Shown: positions 26,346 to 38,315, numbered from the stretch's first letter. The stretch: 64,000 bases of DNA from Stomorhina lunata (GCA_933228675.1 OW121741.1:132569290-132633289), one strand, 5' to 3'. Notes: generated by a model from the letters alone, not told the origin. Made by a program: numbers and translations.

Positions 26346-26411
26346 ATCTGTGGCTTGTTGCTAAAAGGGCCAAAGTAAATTTTTTGTTGTTTTGAGTTAA
26401 TCATTCAAAAG
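26346..26411. repeat. Fragment related to the 48359 inverted-repeat element
   Basis: Shares TGTGGCTTGTTGCTAAAAGG-type sequence and TTTTGAGTTAATCATT with 48340-48404. It is joined directly to the mariner fragment that starts at about 26413. Confidence 0.65.
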
Positions 26412-26811
26412 CGAATATGGCTTTATTGCAAGAGCGAATATGGCTTTATTTCATGGACGCGTAATTTCTTGTCGTGGTGATATAAACTGGAAACAAAGAT
26501 CATGCGATTTGACACCATTAGACTTTTTTGTGGGGCTACGCGAAAGACCGTGTTTATGCAGATAAACCTTTAACTCTTGAGCACTTAAAAACCAACATTC
26601 GTCAAGTTATGGCTGAAATACTGCCCAATATGTGTCAAAGAAAAAATTACCTCAAACGAATCAATGTTTGCAACATTTCGGGTGATGGTCATTTAAATGA
26701 TGTAGTGTTTCACACATAATATCAACGTTCAAACTTTATAATAAAAAATAAATATTATTGAAAAAAATATTTTATGTTTTATTTACGTTCACTTTTGAAA
26801 ATGTAAATGGA

Positions 26812-28404
26812 GGCTTAAGTCTAGTTCAGGTGAACCGCACCGATCTTAAAAATTTTTATAGCCCATAAAGAACTTTTAATTTTAAGAACACTAGTATACA
26901 AATTTTTGGCAAGAACCTTTTAGTTTAGGAGATACAGTGCTTCAAAGATCCGAAGTATAGATCGATTTATTACTCTTAATTTTGAACCGATAGTTGCGAT
27001 ATATATGTCATGTCAAAATATCTTTTAAACGATATAACCTTCTTTACCTTTCATTAACCCATTAAGGAACTAATCAACAAATGTTAAATTTTACCCTTGG
27101 TTTTTTAGCGAAAATGTCCATATCTCGAAAACTGACCGATATAACGTAATCCAATGATGTATAGACATAAGTAGTCAACCTTTTAAGCTTTCATCTGATA
27201 CTAATAATTAGCTGATATCTTTTAAGATAACAAAGATATTGGGGTTTAAAGTTGATTTTTTTATCTTTCATTTTTAAAGTCTAGTTTAATTGAACTGCAT
27301 CGATTTTAAACATTTTTATAGCCCATAAAGAACTTTCAATTTTAAGAATTTTTTTTTTAACATTAATGGATAAAGTTAAATAAAAATTTCGCCGCAGGGG
27401 AAAAATTTTTTCAAAAAAATCGCGCGATTTTTTTGAAATAATTTTTCGCCTGCGGCGCTTCCTGCTTTTTTTTAACATTAATGGTTAAAGTTAAATACAA
27501 ATTTATTTTGAAAAATTATTTCAAAAAAATCGCGCAATTTTTTTGAAATAATTTTTCGCCTGCGGCGCTTCCTACTTTTTTTTAACATTAATGGTTAAAG
27601 TTAAATAAAAATTTATTTTGAAAAATTATTTAAAAAAAATCGCGCGATTTTTTTGAAATAATTTTTCGCCTGCGGCGCTTACTACATTTTTAAACAAATA
27701 AGAAAAAAATATTTTCTTTTAAACATTTACATGTTTGTTATCTTAAAAGATATGCGGTAACTATTGATATCAGATAAAAGCTTAATATGTTAGATACTTA
27801 AATTTGTACTTTATTTGATTATGTCATATTGATGGGTTTTTGAGAAATGGACATTGTTTTACAAAAACCAATAGTAAAATTCAATATTTTTGTTAATAGT
27901 TCCTTAATGCATTAATTAAACTAGACTTTAAAAATGAAAGATAAAAAAATCAACTTTGAACCTTAGTATCTTTGTTATCTTAACAGATATGAGCCAACTA
28001 TAAGTATCAGATGAAAGCCTAAAAGGTTGACTACTTAAATCCATATATCATTTGATTACGTTATATCGACCAGTTTTCGAGATATGGACATTTTTGCTAA
28101 AAAACTAAGGCTAAAAATTAATATTTTTCTTAATAGTTCCTTAATGGGTTAATAAAAGCTAAAATTAATTATCTTATCTGAAAGATATTTCGGAGCACTT
28201 TCACATGACATACATATTGCTGCAATCGGTCATACATTAAGAGAGATATACCTACTTATATTTCGGAACTCTAAACCACTATATCTCCCAAACCAAAAGT
28301 TTCTTGCCCATAAAAAGAGTTTCAAACAAAAGCGATTTAAAGTCCCTATCAGAAAAAAAAAATTCAAAAAAATCGGTGCAGTTCACCTGATCTAGACTTG
28401 TTCC
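26812..28404. mobile_element. 1.6 kb palindromic (foldback-like) element with 8-bp target duplication
   Basis: Flanked by the 8-bp repeat TAAATGGA (26804-26811 and 28405-28412). Both ends begin GG and share AAGTCTAG, TCAGGTGAAC and GCACCGAT in inverted orientation. The arms (about 0.5 kb each) are imperfect inverted copies, and the tip-like motif recurs internally at about 27278 (+) and 27917 (-), so the arms are themselves duplicated. The centre carries three 110-bp tandem repeats. There is no coding capacity. An 8-bp duplication fits hAT, P or Merlin superfamilies; I cannot choose among them. Confidence 0.88.
27340..27685. repeat. Three 110-bp tandem repeats with a TCGCGCGA palindrome
   Basis: Successive copies of CGCCTGCGGCGCTTCCT start near 27447, 27557 and 27667. 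Each follows a palindrome of the type AAAAAAATCGCGCGATTTTTTT and precedes TTTAACATTAATGG. The GC cores contrast sharply with their AT-rich surroundings. They form the loop region of the palindromic element. Confidence 0.88.
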
Positions 28405-28420
28405 TAAATGGATAACCCTT

Positions 28421-29880
28421 TACCTTTAATGAGCATGTGTGGGCCTTAGATTTCTCCTTTAGTTGTTTCCGAATAGAAGTAAAAACGTTGTAGGTACTCT
28501 CTTTTCTATGGGACTTTTCAAAATGACCATACGGCAAATCAATGTCTGGAAGTGCAACATCTTTATATTATAGAGTCTTTGATCTTAATGTAAATCCCCC
28601 CGCCCCCCTCATTATTTTTTATGGTGGGCATAAAAATCGGAGAAAACTCAAAAAAAATGTCTTGTAAACTAAATAATTGGTACTTTATTACCCATCTCTG
28701 TCACAGACGGTATAATAACAAAAATTCCCGCCTTCTCTTTTGCAATGACCTAGAAGAGAATAAGCTTAACAAACCAGAGAGAGAGAGCGAAAGGTTTTGT
28801 TCGACTTAAGTATTTGTGTAATATTTATATTTAATTTGTGCTGTTTTATATCAAACCGAATCAAACCAAACCAAATATATGTTGTATTCAAAACGTTTCA
28901 AACTTTCACGCGGTAATAACGTCATTGCATACAACACTTCGTGTTTCTGCAACGTGACCACAAGTAACGCTAAGAACCATAAATATATTGGCCAAAGTGA
29001 AAGAGGTTGTATTGAGAAAGCTTTTCTATTCAATTGCGTTTTGGCAGTCACAGCTAACGGTTGTGCTTAACAGCTAACAGCGGATAAATAAAAACCAACA
29101 CAAATAAAATAAACAAAAATTTTTGAAAAATATTTAAGTTTTGAAAAACAGAAAGAAGAAGAAAATAAAACAAATACAAAGAATAATAAATAAAATTTAT
29201 ATAAATTTTCAAAAAAAGAGAAATTAACATAAAATTATTTAAGGTGAAATAATAACATTTTTAATAAAAACAACAAGAAACAAATACATTCTATTTAGTA
29301 TCAAATAATTATTGTACTATAAGTGTTATCGCTTCTTATAAACCATTAAAAACCATAAATGGACTAATACAATTACGGAATAAAAAGCACCGAAAAATTC
29401 AAAACAAATTGTGAAATTTATCAGACAACAAAAAGTTCTAAAACGCAAATAAATAATTTGCATAATTTTGAAAAATTCATGAGAAAAACAAATGTGTTGC
29501 AATTCATACTTTTTTGCTGAGAATTCCTGTGAATCACTTTTTGCAACAACAACAAAAAATATATAATTAACAAAATATATATTAACAATAAATACAATTA
29601 GCAAAAGAGCAAAGAACTTTAGAAAATGTGATTGTGTTTTCAATTTAATCAAAATACAATAAATTCAAATTTTAATATTAAAAAAAAAAATATTGAAATT
29701 AGCAAAAAAAAAAATTAAAACAATATGCGCAACAGTTATTGAAAAATATTCCAAAAACAATTTAAATTTGAAATCTAAATCTTAAAATTTTTAAATAAAT
29801 TACAAAACAAAGAATATTGAAAGATACAATAACAACAACAAAAAAACGTTAATGTCTAAATTAAACAATTGATTTTTAAA
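28421..29880 (+). promoter_or_regulatory. vri: Probable vri promoter and 5' UTR region
   Basis: The 1.46 kb before the vri ATG. Features seen: a GAGA-type run (AGAGAGAGAGCG near 28776), AACGTGAC (E'-box-like, near 28950) and AACGTCAT (near 28918), then very AT-rich leader-like DNA from 29090. No transcription start can be fixed by eye. Confidence 0.45.
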
Positions 29881-30118
29881 ATGTCGATTGTTTGTACTCT
29901 AGAACCCAAAGTGAATTTATTTAAAGGACCAAAAAATTTACTTGTCTTAACAAATAATATCATCAACAATAATATCACCAACAGCATCAGCAGCAGCAAC
30001 AATAATAATCTAAATAATTCAGTTAATAAGTTAACATCAACAACAACTGCTAACAATAAGTTACTAACGGATACCAGTCTTCAAATCAACTCAAATAACA
30101 ATTGTTTAAAAGATAAAA
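29881..30118 (+). CDS. vri: vri coding exon 1
   Basis: Starts at ATG 29881 (MSIVCTLEPKVNLFKG) and ends phase 1 before the donor gtacgt at 30119. It encodes 79 residues, the second half rich in Asn, Ser and Thr. The AT-rich sequence just upstream is the likely 5' UTR. Confidence 0.85.
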
Positions 30119-33100
30119 GTACGTAAATAAACAAAATTTAATAATGGAATTTTTTTTTCTTCTGAAGTTTGTTTAAAACAATTAAGAACAATTGAAATAG
30201 AAAAAAAAACTGATAAAAAATTGTTTCTAATTACATCAACTGATAAGAATCTTATAATAGTTCGTTACATATGACAAACTACTTATAAATCTATCAGTTT
30301 ATGACCTCGATATATTAATTTAAAGTTTTTTAAATGGAACTTTCTTATATTTCATTTAATTTCACTTTGATTTGCTTTTAAATTGAAATGGTTCTGAAAT
30401 TTTTACAATCCTCATCAGATTTTGAAACAGCAAAAGAAATTTAGTTTTTCTAAGTTCCTGAAATTAAAATGCAATTTCATTAGTTATCTCAGCTTTTCCA
30501 ATATAACAAGTTCTATAAAGGGTTCTTTAGTTCAATATTCCTATATAGCGGTAGATTGGAACCATTCATGTAACTCAAAAAATTCTTCTTAGAATTTTCT
30601 TAAAAATTTGAATTTGTATGATTATCTTTGATAACACACTAGAGAGTTCCATAAAATACTTTTTAGACCTCCAGTTGTATATAGTGATATATTGGAACCA
30701 ATCTCCAAAATTTTCTTGAAAAATCCGTTTTTCAATTTTGTAAAGATTTCCTTTTTAATTTTCTTTAGTTTGGCTGATTTTCTCAGATATACCATTATAA
30801 CAGTTCCATAAAGTATTTTTTAGGTCAACTTTTCTATATAGAGGTACACACTATAACAGTTCCATAAAATACTCTTAAGGCCTCCATTTCTATATAATGA
30901 TATATTGGAATCATTCTCCAAAATTTTCTTGAAAAATAAATTTTTCAATACTGTTAAGATTTTCTTTATAATATTCTTTAATTTCGCTGATTAACTCAGA
31001 TATTCCACGATAACAGTTCCATAAACAGTTCTTAAGGTCCACTCTTCTATATAGAAATATATTTTACCTATTCATCTCAAGAAATCCTTTTCCGAATTTC
31101 CTAAAAACAAATATTGGAACCATTCACGTAACACAAAATAAAAAACTTTTCAACATTTGATCAATATTTTAATGTTTTACCTTTTTCTATTTTTTTTGGT
31201 TAGAAATCGCTGATAATCTCAGATAACCCACTATAATAGTTCCATAAAATACTCCTTAGGCCTCCATTTCTATAAAGAGATTCCATTAAAAACATTCTCC
31301 AGTATTTCCCAGAAAAATCAGTTTTTCAAGTTTGTAAAGATTATCTTTTTGAATTTTTTTATAATTTCGCCGATTATCTCAGATATCCCACAATAGCAGT
31401 TCCAGTAAATGTTATTTAGATCAAGATTTCTAAAAAACTGTGTTTTTGAACCATACTCTAAAATTTCCTTACAAAATCAGTTTTTAAATTTTTTATAGAT
31501 ATCCTGAGTAAGCAAGAAATTCTTTCCAGAATTTCCGAAAAAAAAAACTTAATTTTGCAATATTTGACTTTTCCATTTTTTTTTTTCTAAAATTTCGTTC
31601 ATATCTCAGATAACTCACTAACTATGACAGTTCCATTAAATACTTTTCAGCCCATCATTACTATATAGTGATGTATTGCAAATATACTCCAAAATTTTCT
31701 TAATTTTTTTTTTCAATTTTGTATAGATTTGATTTTTTTAATTTTCTTAATTTCGCTTATTATCTCAGATATTCCACTATAGCAGACCATAAAGTTCGCT
31801 TTGTATTACTAGTTTTGAACCTTATCTAAAATGTCCTATAATTTTGAACTCAAACTCTTAACTGGTTTGATCAGGAATATCGCACATTTGCTGTAATATC
31901 GTCATAAACCATAATAATATAAGACCGATTTAAGATTACTACCACTACCCGGAATTTTCCTCATTTCTTAAAAAAGTTTGATATTGAAATTGGACGAAAT
32001 CGGTTCACATTTCAGCATATAAACTACTTACGGATAAAGCTTTAATACCAAAATTAGGGAGTCAGTTATTTGAAAGTACAATAGCGCCTAAGCAAAAAAG
32101 GTTAAACCATCAAATTTGTTACAAATATTACCCATATCTTGGAAAAATTCAGTATTGAAATTGGTCGAAATTGGTCTGCATTGGATCATTGAAATATATA
32201 GGGAACAAATTTGTAATTTTAATAATATTTAAAATTTAATAATCACATTTTTTTATAACAAATTAATTAGTATTTTTTTTAGAGTTTATAAAATCTATGG
32301 AAATTTTTTATATTTATATATTGTATAAAATCGTTTCCATATATTGCATAAACTCTATGCAGGAAATTAGTAAACTATACATTTGATCATCTTATGATTT
32401 TGAGCAAAGTTGTTGGGCATGAACCGACAAAGGTTTCTCACTTGGTATGACTAAATTCCGACAGATGGCGGCACTGAAAATTACTCAAAACTAGCAGGGT
32501 AGAGCTATTTTAATAAAATTACATAATAAGATCAGAAAAATACTCCCTAATAACAATATTAAAGGTTAATAAGTATAAATAAGTTAGGGATTACCTAGTA
32601 GTCAGTAAAGTAGACACTTACTGTTTTGTAAATTACTAGGTATCTGGACGTAATATATTATTCCTTTTCATAAATCAATATAAAAAGAATTTCCTTCCTT
32701 TAAGAATTAGAAAACTAATATAATACTTCCTAAATAACAAAACTAAAGGGTAAATAAGAATAAACCGGCGTTTGATTGCCCTGTAGTCAGTAAAGTAGAC
32801 ACTTACTATTTGTAGTTATGACATACACATTTTACATAATTCGATTATTTACTGATTACATTACAATATACCATAAAGTGATAAATTCGGCTTGGATTGA
32901 AAAAAAATGGACATTTTTTTAAGAAGTCGAAATCGTCTATAACCCTCCGGTAGTCAGTAAATTAGACATTATTTGCTAATTAAATAAATTTAATTTCTTT
33001 AATCAGTTATAATTAAAAAAACTTGACTCATTATGACATGATTATCTTTATATTTTACACAAACTTTACATGCAAATAAACCTATCAATATCTTATCACT

Positions 33101-36100
33101 AAGGGCTAGTTAAGTGTCAATTGATCCTTTTTTTTGAACGATATCATACAGTTAAGCTCTTAAATGAAATACTTAAGTGCAGAAAATTTTAGATTATATT
33201 TAAAAAAAAGTCTCTTGTTTTTCCTATTAATCAAAAATCTTTGTTTTTATCGGTTATTCTAGTAACTAATTAACTGTTTACTAGAGGTTCATAAAATAAC
33301 TAGATCATAAAGATTTTCAAATTCAATATTTTTTAAAATTTTTTCGAATTAACTTACTTTTTCTTAAAAAAAGTATCAGAATTTTAAACTGGTAACGAAC
33401 TATTATAGGTTTGATTGGATAAAGTGGTGTTAACTACAAAGCTGACTACGAGTGGTTAATAAAGTAGTCTGTTTATGAATAAACTACAAATAAATAAAGC
33501 TAAATATGAGGATAATATTTGCTTATTTTTTAGTTTAAAATCACTTCTTTGGAATGGAAATATGTGTCTAGGATAAGATTGAAATTTAAAGAGAACTAAC
33601 TACACTATTGATTACCAAGGGACAGTAAAGTAAAAATTGTAAGAAATTAAATAAGAAAAGTATTCAAAACTCTGGTGTCAAGATATTTTAAGTTTTAGAT
33701 CATCTAGAAGGTCCCAAGAACTCATTACTTGGAGTCCATAAAAAACGCCTATCATTTTTAATTTGCAGTATTTAAAAAAAAAATCTTGTATTACCCCTAA
33801 TTTGCACTGTAGGGAAAACAGACATTTTTTTGTTGAGTTAGGACAAGAATAACTATTTATTTATACACTCAAGTGATAACATTTAAGTCTTGGAATACAT
33901 AAATAAATAAAATGAATAGTTTACAGGGCATAGTAACAAAATTTACTTATACAATTAGAAATAATAATCAATATTAGTTTGTAAATATTGTTAATATGCA
34001 ATATAATTTTCAAATAAAGATTATTTAATATTCAAACAAAGAATGACAAACTATAAAATTGTATATAATCTAAGGAATAGCTAAATAAATAAATTGCCAT
34101 AAACAGCTTTAAAAGACTATAAAAACTTGAAAATTTCAAGGTCATTTTTTAAGTTTTGTAAAATTTAGTTTTTTTTTTAATACAAAATTTTAATTTGTAT
34201 CTTTTTTTTCTTTATTTTAGCCTTAACAAATCAGCCCACACAAAATACAAAAGTACCCGATTTTAAAAACCGCATATCCGTAACGGAATTTGTAAGACGT
34301 AATACAAATATCGGTACACCCTTGACCATAAATACTAGCAGTGATTTTATAGAACTGCAGCAGCAGCAACAACAACAACAACAACAGCAGAGATTAATAA
34401 CGGCTAACACAAACCCCAATACTACAAATATGCCTGAGGTCTTACATGCAGCAGCAGTTAGTAGTCTGAATCCGGGAAAATATCATCATCATAATACAAA
34501 TCATCAAATCTTGACACCAGTATCAGCAGCGGCAGCAGCAGCCATGGCCATGAATACCGTGCGCATGTCCACTATATCACCGACTCTCTCTATGAATGGC
34601 AGTTCCAATGAAGCCACCAATAGTAAGTTTCCCTTAAATCATCATCACTTAAACATAATTTTAATTTCTATCTTTAATTTTTTTTAATTTTAGTGCACAG
34701 TCTTTCCATGTATAATGGTCCCGTGAGCCCTCAATCCAGCGACTCGGGTCATAGCATGTCGGATATGCATATTTCTCGGGATGGCAAATACGTGACCTTC
34801 AATGGCGAACAAATGACTAAACAACAGGCAAATGCAGCAAAAGAATTGTTCTCTCAACGCAAGCAACGCGAGTTTACGCCCGATTGCAAGAAAGATGACA
34901 GCTATTGGGATAGACGCCGTCGCAATAATGAGGCCGCCAAGAGAAGTCGTGAGAAACGTCGTTATAATGATATGGTTCTGGAACAGCGTGTGGTAGAGTT
35001 GACAAAAGAGAATCATGTCTTAAAGGCTCAATTGGATGCTATTAAAGATAAATTCAATATATCTGGCGAAAATTTGGTTAGTGTAGAGCAAATATTGGCC
35101 TCTCTACCCACCAGCGAACAGGTCTTGAGCATAACAAAGAGAGCTAAAATGTCTGCCTCAGCCACAAACGGTACACAAAACAACTTTAATTCGAATGATT
35201 CAAATTCGAGTGGTTTATTATACAGTTCCTCCCCCTCATCAAATGGTTTATTGCCTCAAAAGAGTTCGGTAGAAGTATTGAGTTCCTCAAATAATAAAAT
35301 TCCCTCACAAACCGTAATTAAACCAAATGGTTTGTCCTCAGCAGCAGTAAATAACGTCTCCTCTCCCTCCTCAACTTCAAGTGCAACGTCAATGCATCTA
35401 CCCTCCTCACATGGTTCAAATGCCGTCCAAACAAATCAGTCCTTGTATGCAAATTCCAGCTCCTCGAATGGAGTTTATAGTACTGATAACATTTCACCTG
35501 CTTCTCTCCCTCAACATCATGTGGTAACAGCTCCCGCCTCAACCACAGTGCCCTCTCAGCCACCCACAAATTTGCAAAATTTGCATGTACTTCAGGCTCT
35601 CAATCGTCGCTGTGACTTGGATAACTTGAGAAAAGTAGTAGCCGTCGTAGATGCCATCAATACCAATGGCGATTTGCCATCCTCAGTTAGCGGCCTGTAT
35701 ACAAATGCCCAGTCAGCGGCACTTTATGCTGGAGCTGCGGCCCAGCATGTCAATCCTTTGTATGCCCAATTTAACAAAGAAGATCATGGTTATTTGTCAG
35801 CAGCTGAAAATTCAGTTGTAAGCTCTAATAACGGGGATCCCGTAACCTCCTCATCCGCCCGTGCTACAGCAAGTGTTTTGAACCTTTCACGTCGCGCTAG
35901 CACACCCACCAACTATGAAAATATGCTTTCTTCAACTACCTCCTCCTCAAGACTATCCTCCATGTCATCAGCCTCTTCTTCGGGAGTCGTTTCCGGCGAT
36001 GATGAACATGAAGCCGACAATGAAATGCCAGATGAAACAAATGAACACAATCTCTCCAGTACAACTACCAGTCCCCTGAGCACAGACTCCAACAATTGCT

Positions 36101-36492
36101 TGCCGCTAAAACTAAGACACAAATCCCATTTGGGCGATAAGGATGCAGCCGCCAATGCTTTACTTGCCTTGCAGCATATCAAACAAGAGCCCATCAGCAG
36201 TCGAGCTTCTCCTCCCGGCTGGGCCGATAACTCGGGCGATAATAGCAGTGATGAAAGAGATTCGGGCATTTCCATACCCAGTCCCGAATGGACAGCACAA
36301 TTTCAGCGCAAAGTTTTGGTGTCAGGTAAAGATAACTGCAATGCTTCGGCAGTGGTGACGGTATCGGCAACAGAACGTGAACATATTTTAAAATCACAAT
36401 TGGCCCGCTTAGAATCGGAGGTGGCCAACATTAAGAATATGATGATCTATACAGCTGATCAAAATATAGTCCAACAGGATCTTAAGATATAA
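29881..36492 (+). CDS. vri: vrille, bZIP transcription repressor (3 coding exons)
   Basis: Spliced CDS 29881-30118, 34221-34622, 34694-36492, about 812 residues. All introns are GT-AG and phases join (A|CC = Thr80; A|TG = Met214). The bZIP lies near residues 280-335: a basic region with NNEAAKRSREKRR, then a leucine zipper (LEQRVVELTKENHVLKAQL). An NFIL3/E4BP4-type extension (GENLVSVEQILASLP) follows. This combination is diagnostic of VRI/NFIL3 proteins. In Drosophila VRI is a nuclear clock repressor that competes with PDP1 at the Clk promoter and is also needed in development; that role is inferred by homology. The N-terminus has an Asn-rich stretch (exon 1) and 11 glutamines at 126-136. The C-terminal third carries LPLKLRHKSH, a sumoylation-type IKQEP and DSGIS. 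The ATG at 29881 is used because TTG precedes it in the same frame. Longer than the roughly 730-residue Drosophila form, mostly through low-complexity sequence. Confidence 0.95.
30119..34220 (+). other. vri intron 1 (4.1 kb) with two families of diverged tandem repeats
   Basis: GT at 30119 and AG at 34219-34220. No ORF of note. At 30485-31790 a motif like ATCTCAGATA followed by CCACTATAACAGTTCCATAAA recurs about nine times. At 32590-33620 a motif like TAGTCAGTAAAGTAGAC recurs about five times. Between them (about 31870-32200) is sequence resembling the dipteran interspersed repeat seen at 55975-57380. Confidence 0.8.
34221..34622 (+). CDS. vri: vri coding exon 2 with polyglutamine tract
   Basis: Acceptor is a T-rich tract ending in tattttag; donor is gtaagt after 34622. 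It encodes FKNRISVTEFVRRNTNIGTP, then 11 glutamines in mixed CAG/CAA codons, His-rich and Ala-rich runs, and MNTVRMSTISPTLSMNGSS. The mixed codons would limit repeat instability. Confidence 0.9.
34694..36492 (+). CDS. vri: vri coding exon 3 (bZIP and C-terminal region)
   Basis: Follows a 71-nt intron (34623-34693). It encodes the final 598 residues plus the last two bases of Met214, ending at TAA 36490-36492. It holds the whole bZIP domain, Ser-rich linkers and the conserved C-terminal block with IKQEP. A single long exon for the bZIP is usual in this family. Confidence 0.95.
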
Positions 36493-37409
36493 AGAGAAAT
36501 ATAGTGAAGAGTTCTAAGATGAGGAATGTAAGAGTTTCGTATGGGTTAAACGGTAAAGCAAGTTCTAAATCCGGAGATCGGTTTTGGATTAAATTTGTTA
36601 GATTGTTTATACAATTTAAAAACTTTTGCTTAAACTTGGTTTAAACTTTAATCTATTTAAGAAATGAAGTGATATTTCACAAATCACTTTCAAACTTTTT
36701 GGGGCGTATTTGAATAGAGTTTAGAGCTAGATCAAAGCCGAAACTTGTCCGATCCCGCACTGTTTGGATTTAAAAGTGTTGAGGCTTATTTTGAACCCTT
36801 TGATTATAAGGAAAATTCTGAATTTGGAAAATTCTTACATTAAACCTGGACTTTATTACTTTTTTATATTTTAGGATTAATATTTTTCTTTTTCAAGGAG
36901 AGAGAGGATAGACAATAAATCTAAACATGTTATGCGTTAGAGTGAGAGAGAGATAGACACACACTCAAAAGAGAGTGAGAGAGAGAATAGAAAAAGAAAA
37001 GAACCCCTGATTTAAACTTATCTCTTAAAATTTTTAATTTTGAAAGCACATTAACTTTTTTGAATGTTTTGAAATTTAAAATTCTTTGCATAACTGTTTC
37101 AAATAAAATGAAGTTTCATATTTTTATGAAAAAGAAACTTCAGATCTCAATGTTTTTACTAAAAAGAAAGGAGAAAAGAACTTGATATCATTTGTATGTA
37201 AATGAAAACTTTGAAAAAAACGGTATTACAAAATAAAAAACAAAAATTTAATATTAAAAAAAATGAAATTTAAATTTAAGTAAAAAAAAAAATACAAAAA
37301 TTTTAAATGGGAATTCCATTAAAGAAAATGGCGCATTCCCTAAAAATTATTATTAGTTTTAAAATATTTTATAGAAATTTTAAAATAAAAATTTAAAAAA
37401 ACATTTAAA
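36493..37409 (+). other. vri 3' UTR / downstream flank
   Basis: AT-rich sequence after the vri stop. The first AATAAA is at 36914-36919, and several others follow in A-rich DNA, so the real cleavage site cannot be chosen. A GA-rich low-complexity tract lies at about 36898-36990. No other gene seen. Confidence 0.5.
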
Positions 37410-37602
37410 CAGTCCGATTTACTTAGATATAACCAACTAACGGGCCTGAGTAAAATTACTATATTAAGAAATCGTCTGGAGTTAATTGGTCTATTTTTTA
37501 GGAGGTATAACGTTTTGAAATACCCCTAGATATTTTAAGCTACAAACAAACTTTTTCGATAGAGAGACTTTTTGTTAAGGTTTAATTAAGTGAATCGGAC
37601 TG
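37410..37602. mobile_element. Tc1-type MITE, copy 1
   Basis: 193 bp bounded by inverted CAGTCCGATTTACTTA-like termini. CAGT ends are typical of Tc1-like elements. The right TA is present; the left flank reads AA, probably a mutated TA. It shares terminal and internal sequence (ACTATATTA) with the copy at 38099-38315. Confidence 0.75.
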
Positions 37603-38098
37603 TAAATAAATTATATTTTTTTATTTTTATTAAAATAAATTTTTAAACTAACTAAAAATATAAAAATACTTTTAAAAGAATTTGTTAATGTTTTTAAAAG
37701 CCACAATTTTGTGGTTTTTCTTTGTAAGAAAAAAAAGGAAAATTTATAAATTAAAAATACATTTTTTTTATTATTAATTTTCTTGATGATAAATAATTCT
37801 TGTGTATTTTATAAACAATAAAAATTATGATGTTACAAAAGAAAAGAAAAAAGTTTCCTTATATAAAAATATTTTTAGAAAAAAAAACAGAAATTATTTT
37901 TAATACCTAAAATATTTAATTTATTAATTGTAAATACCCGAAAAAATACCTAAAACCACTTAAATATTCAGTAAATATATTAAACAAACAAACTATACAA
38001 AGTTTTATATTTTACCCTTAATTTAAAAAAGAAAAAAAATATATTTTAGTATTTATAAAATGAAAATTTTAAAATAAAACAAAAAATGTTTAAAAATA

Positions 38099-38315
38099 CA
38101 GTCAAATTCATATAAATATACCCAAACAAAAGGACTTAGTAAAATGACTATATTAGGACATAGGCTGGCTTAAAGCAGTCTAATGTTTTGCTTAACATAT
38201 GGACTAAAATCAACCTAATATCTCCTACAAAAATATATCAATTTTCTTACTCCGATTTCCTAATATAGCCATTTACTAATTCGTTTTAAGTGGATACATT
38301 TAACTGAATTCGACT
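38099..38315. mobile_element. Tc1-type MITE, copy 2
   Basis: 217 bp, termini CAGTCAAATTCA and GAATTCGACTG inverted, followed inward by TAAATATA/TGTATCC-like sequence. TA flanks both sides. It is related to the copy 0.7 kb upstream; both lie in the vri 3' flank. Confidence 0.78.

Larger units (their letters stand above)
26413..28420 (+). mobile_element. 5'-truncated mariner-like fragment, split by a palindromic element
   Basis: 26413-26811 matches the 3' half of the element at 57855: [19 protein letters not shown] sequence, then [21 protein letters not shown] sequence with indels. Its terminal repeat stops at 26811 in TAAATGGA and resumes at 28405 as TAAATGGATAACCCTT, ending at 28420 before TA. 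The interruption is the element at 26812-28404. A short internal duplication (GAGCGAATATGGCTTTAT-like) is seen near 26413-26450. Confidence 0.85.

Noticed and set aside
35913..36275. Antisense ORFs within vri exon 3
   Set aside because: Shadows of the vri coding frame; the plus strand carries the conserved protein.
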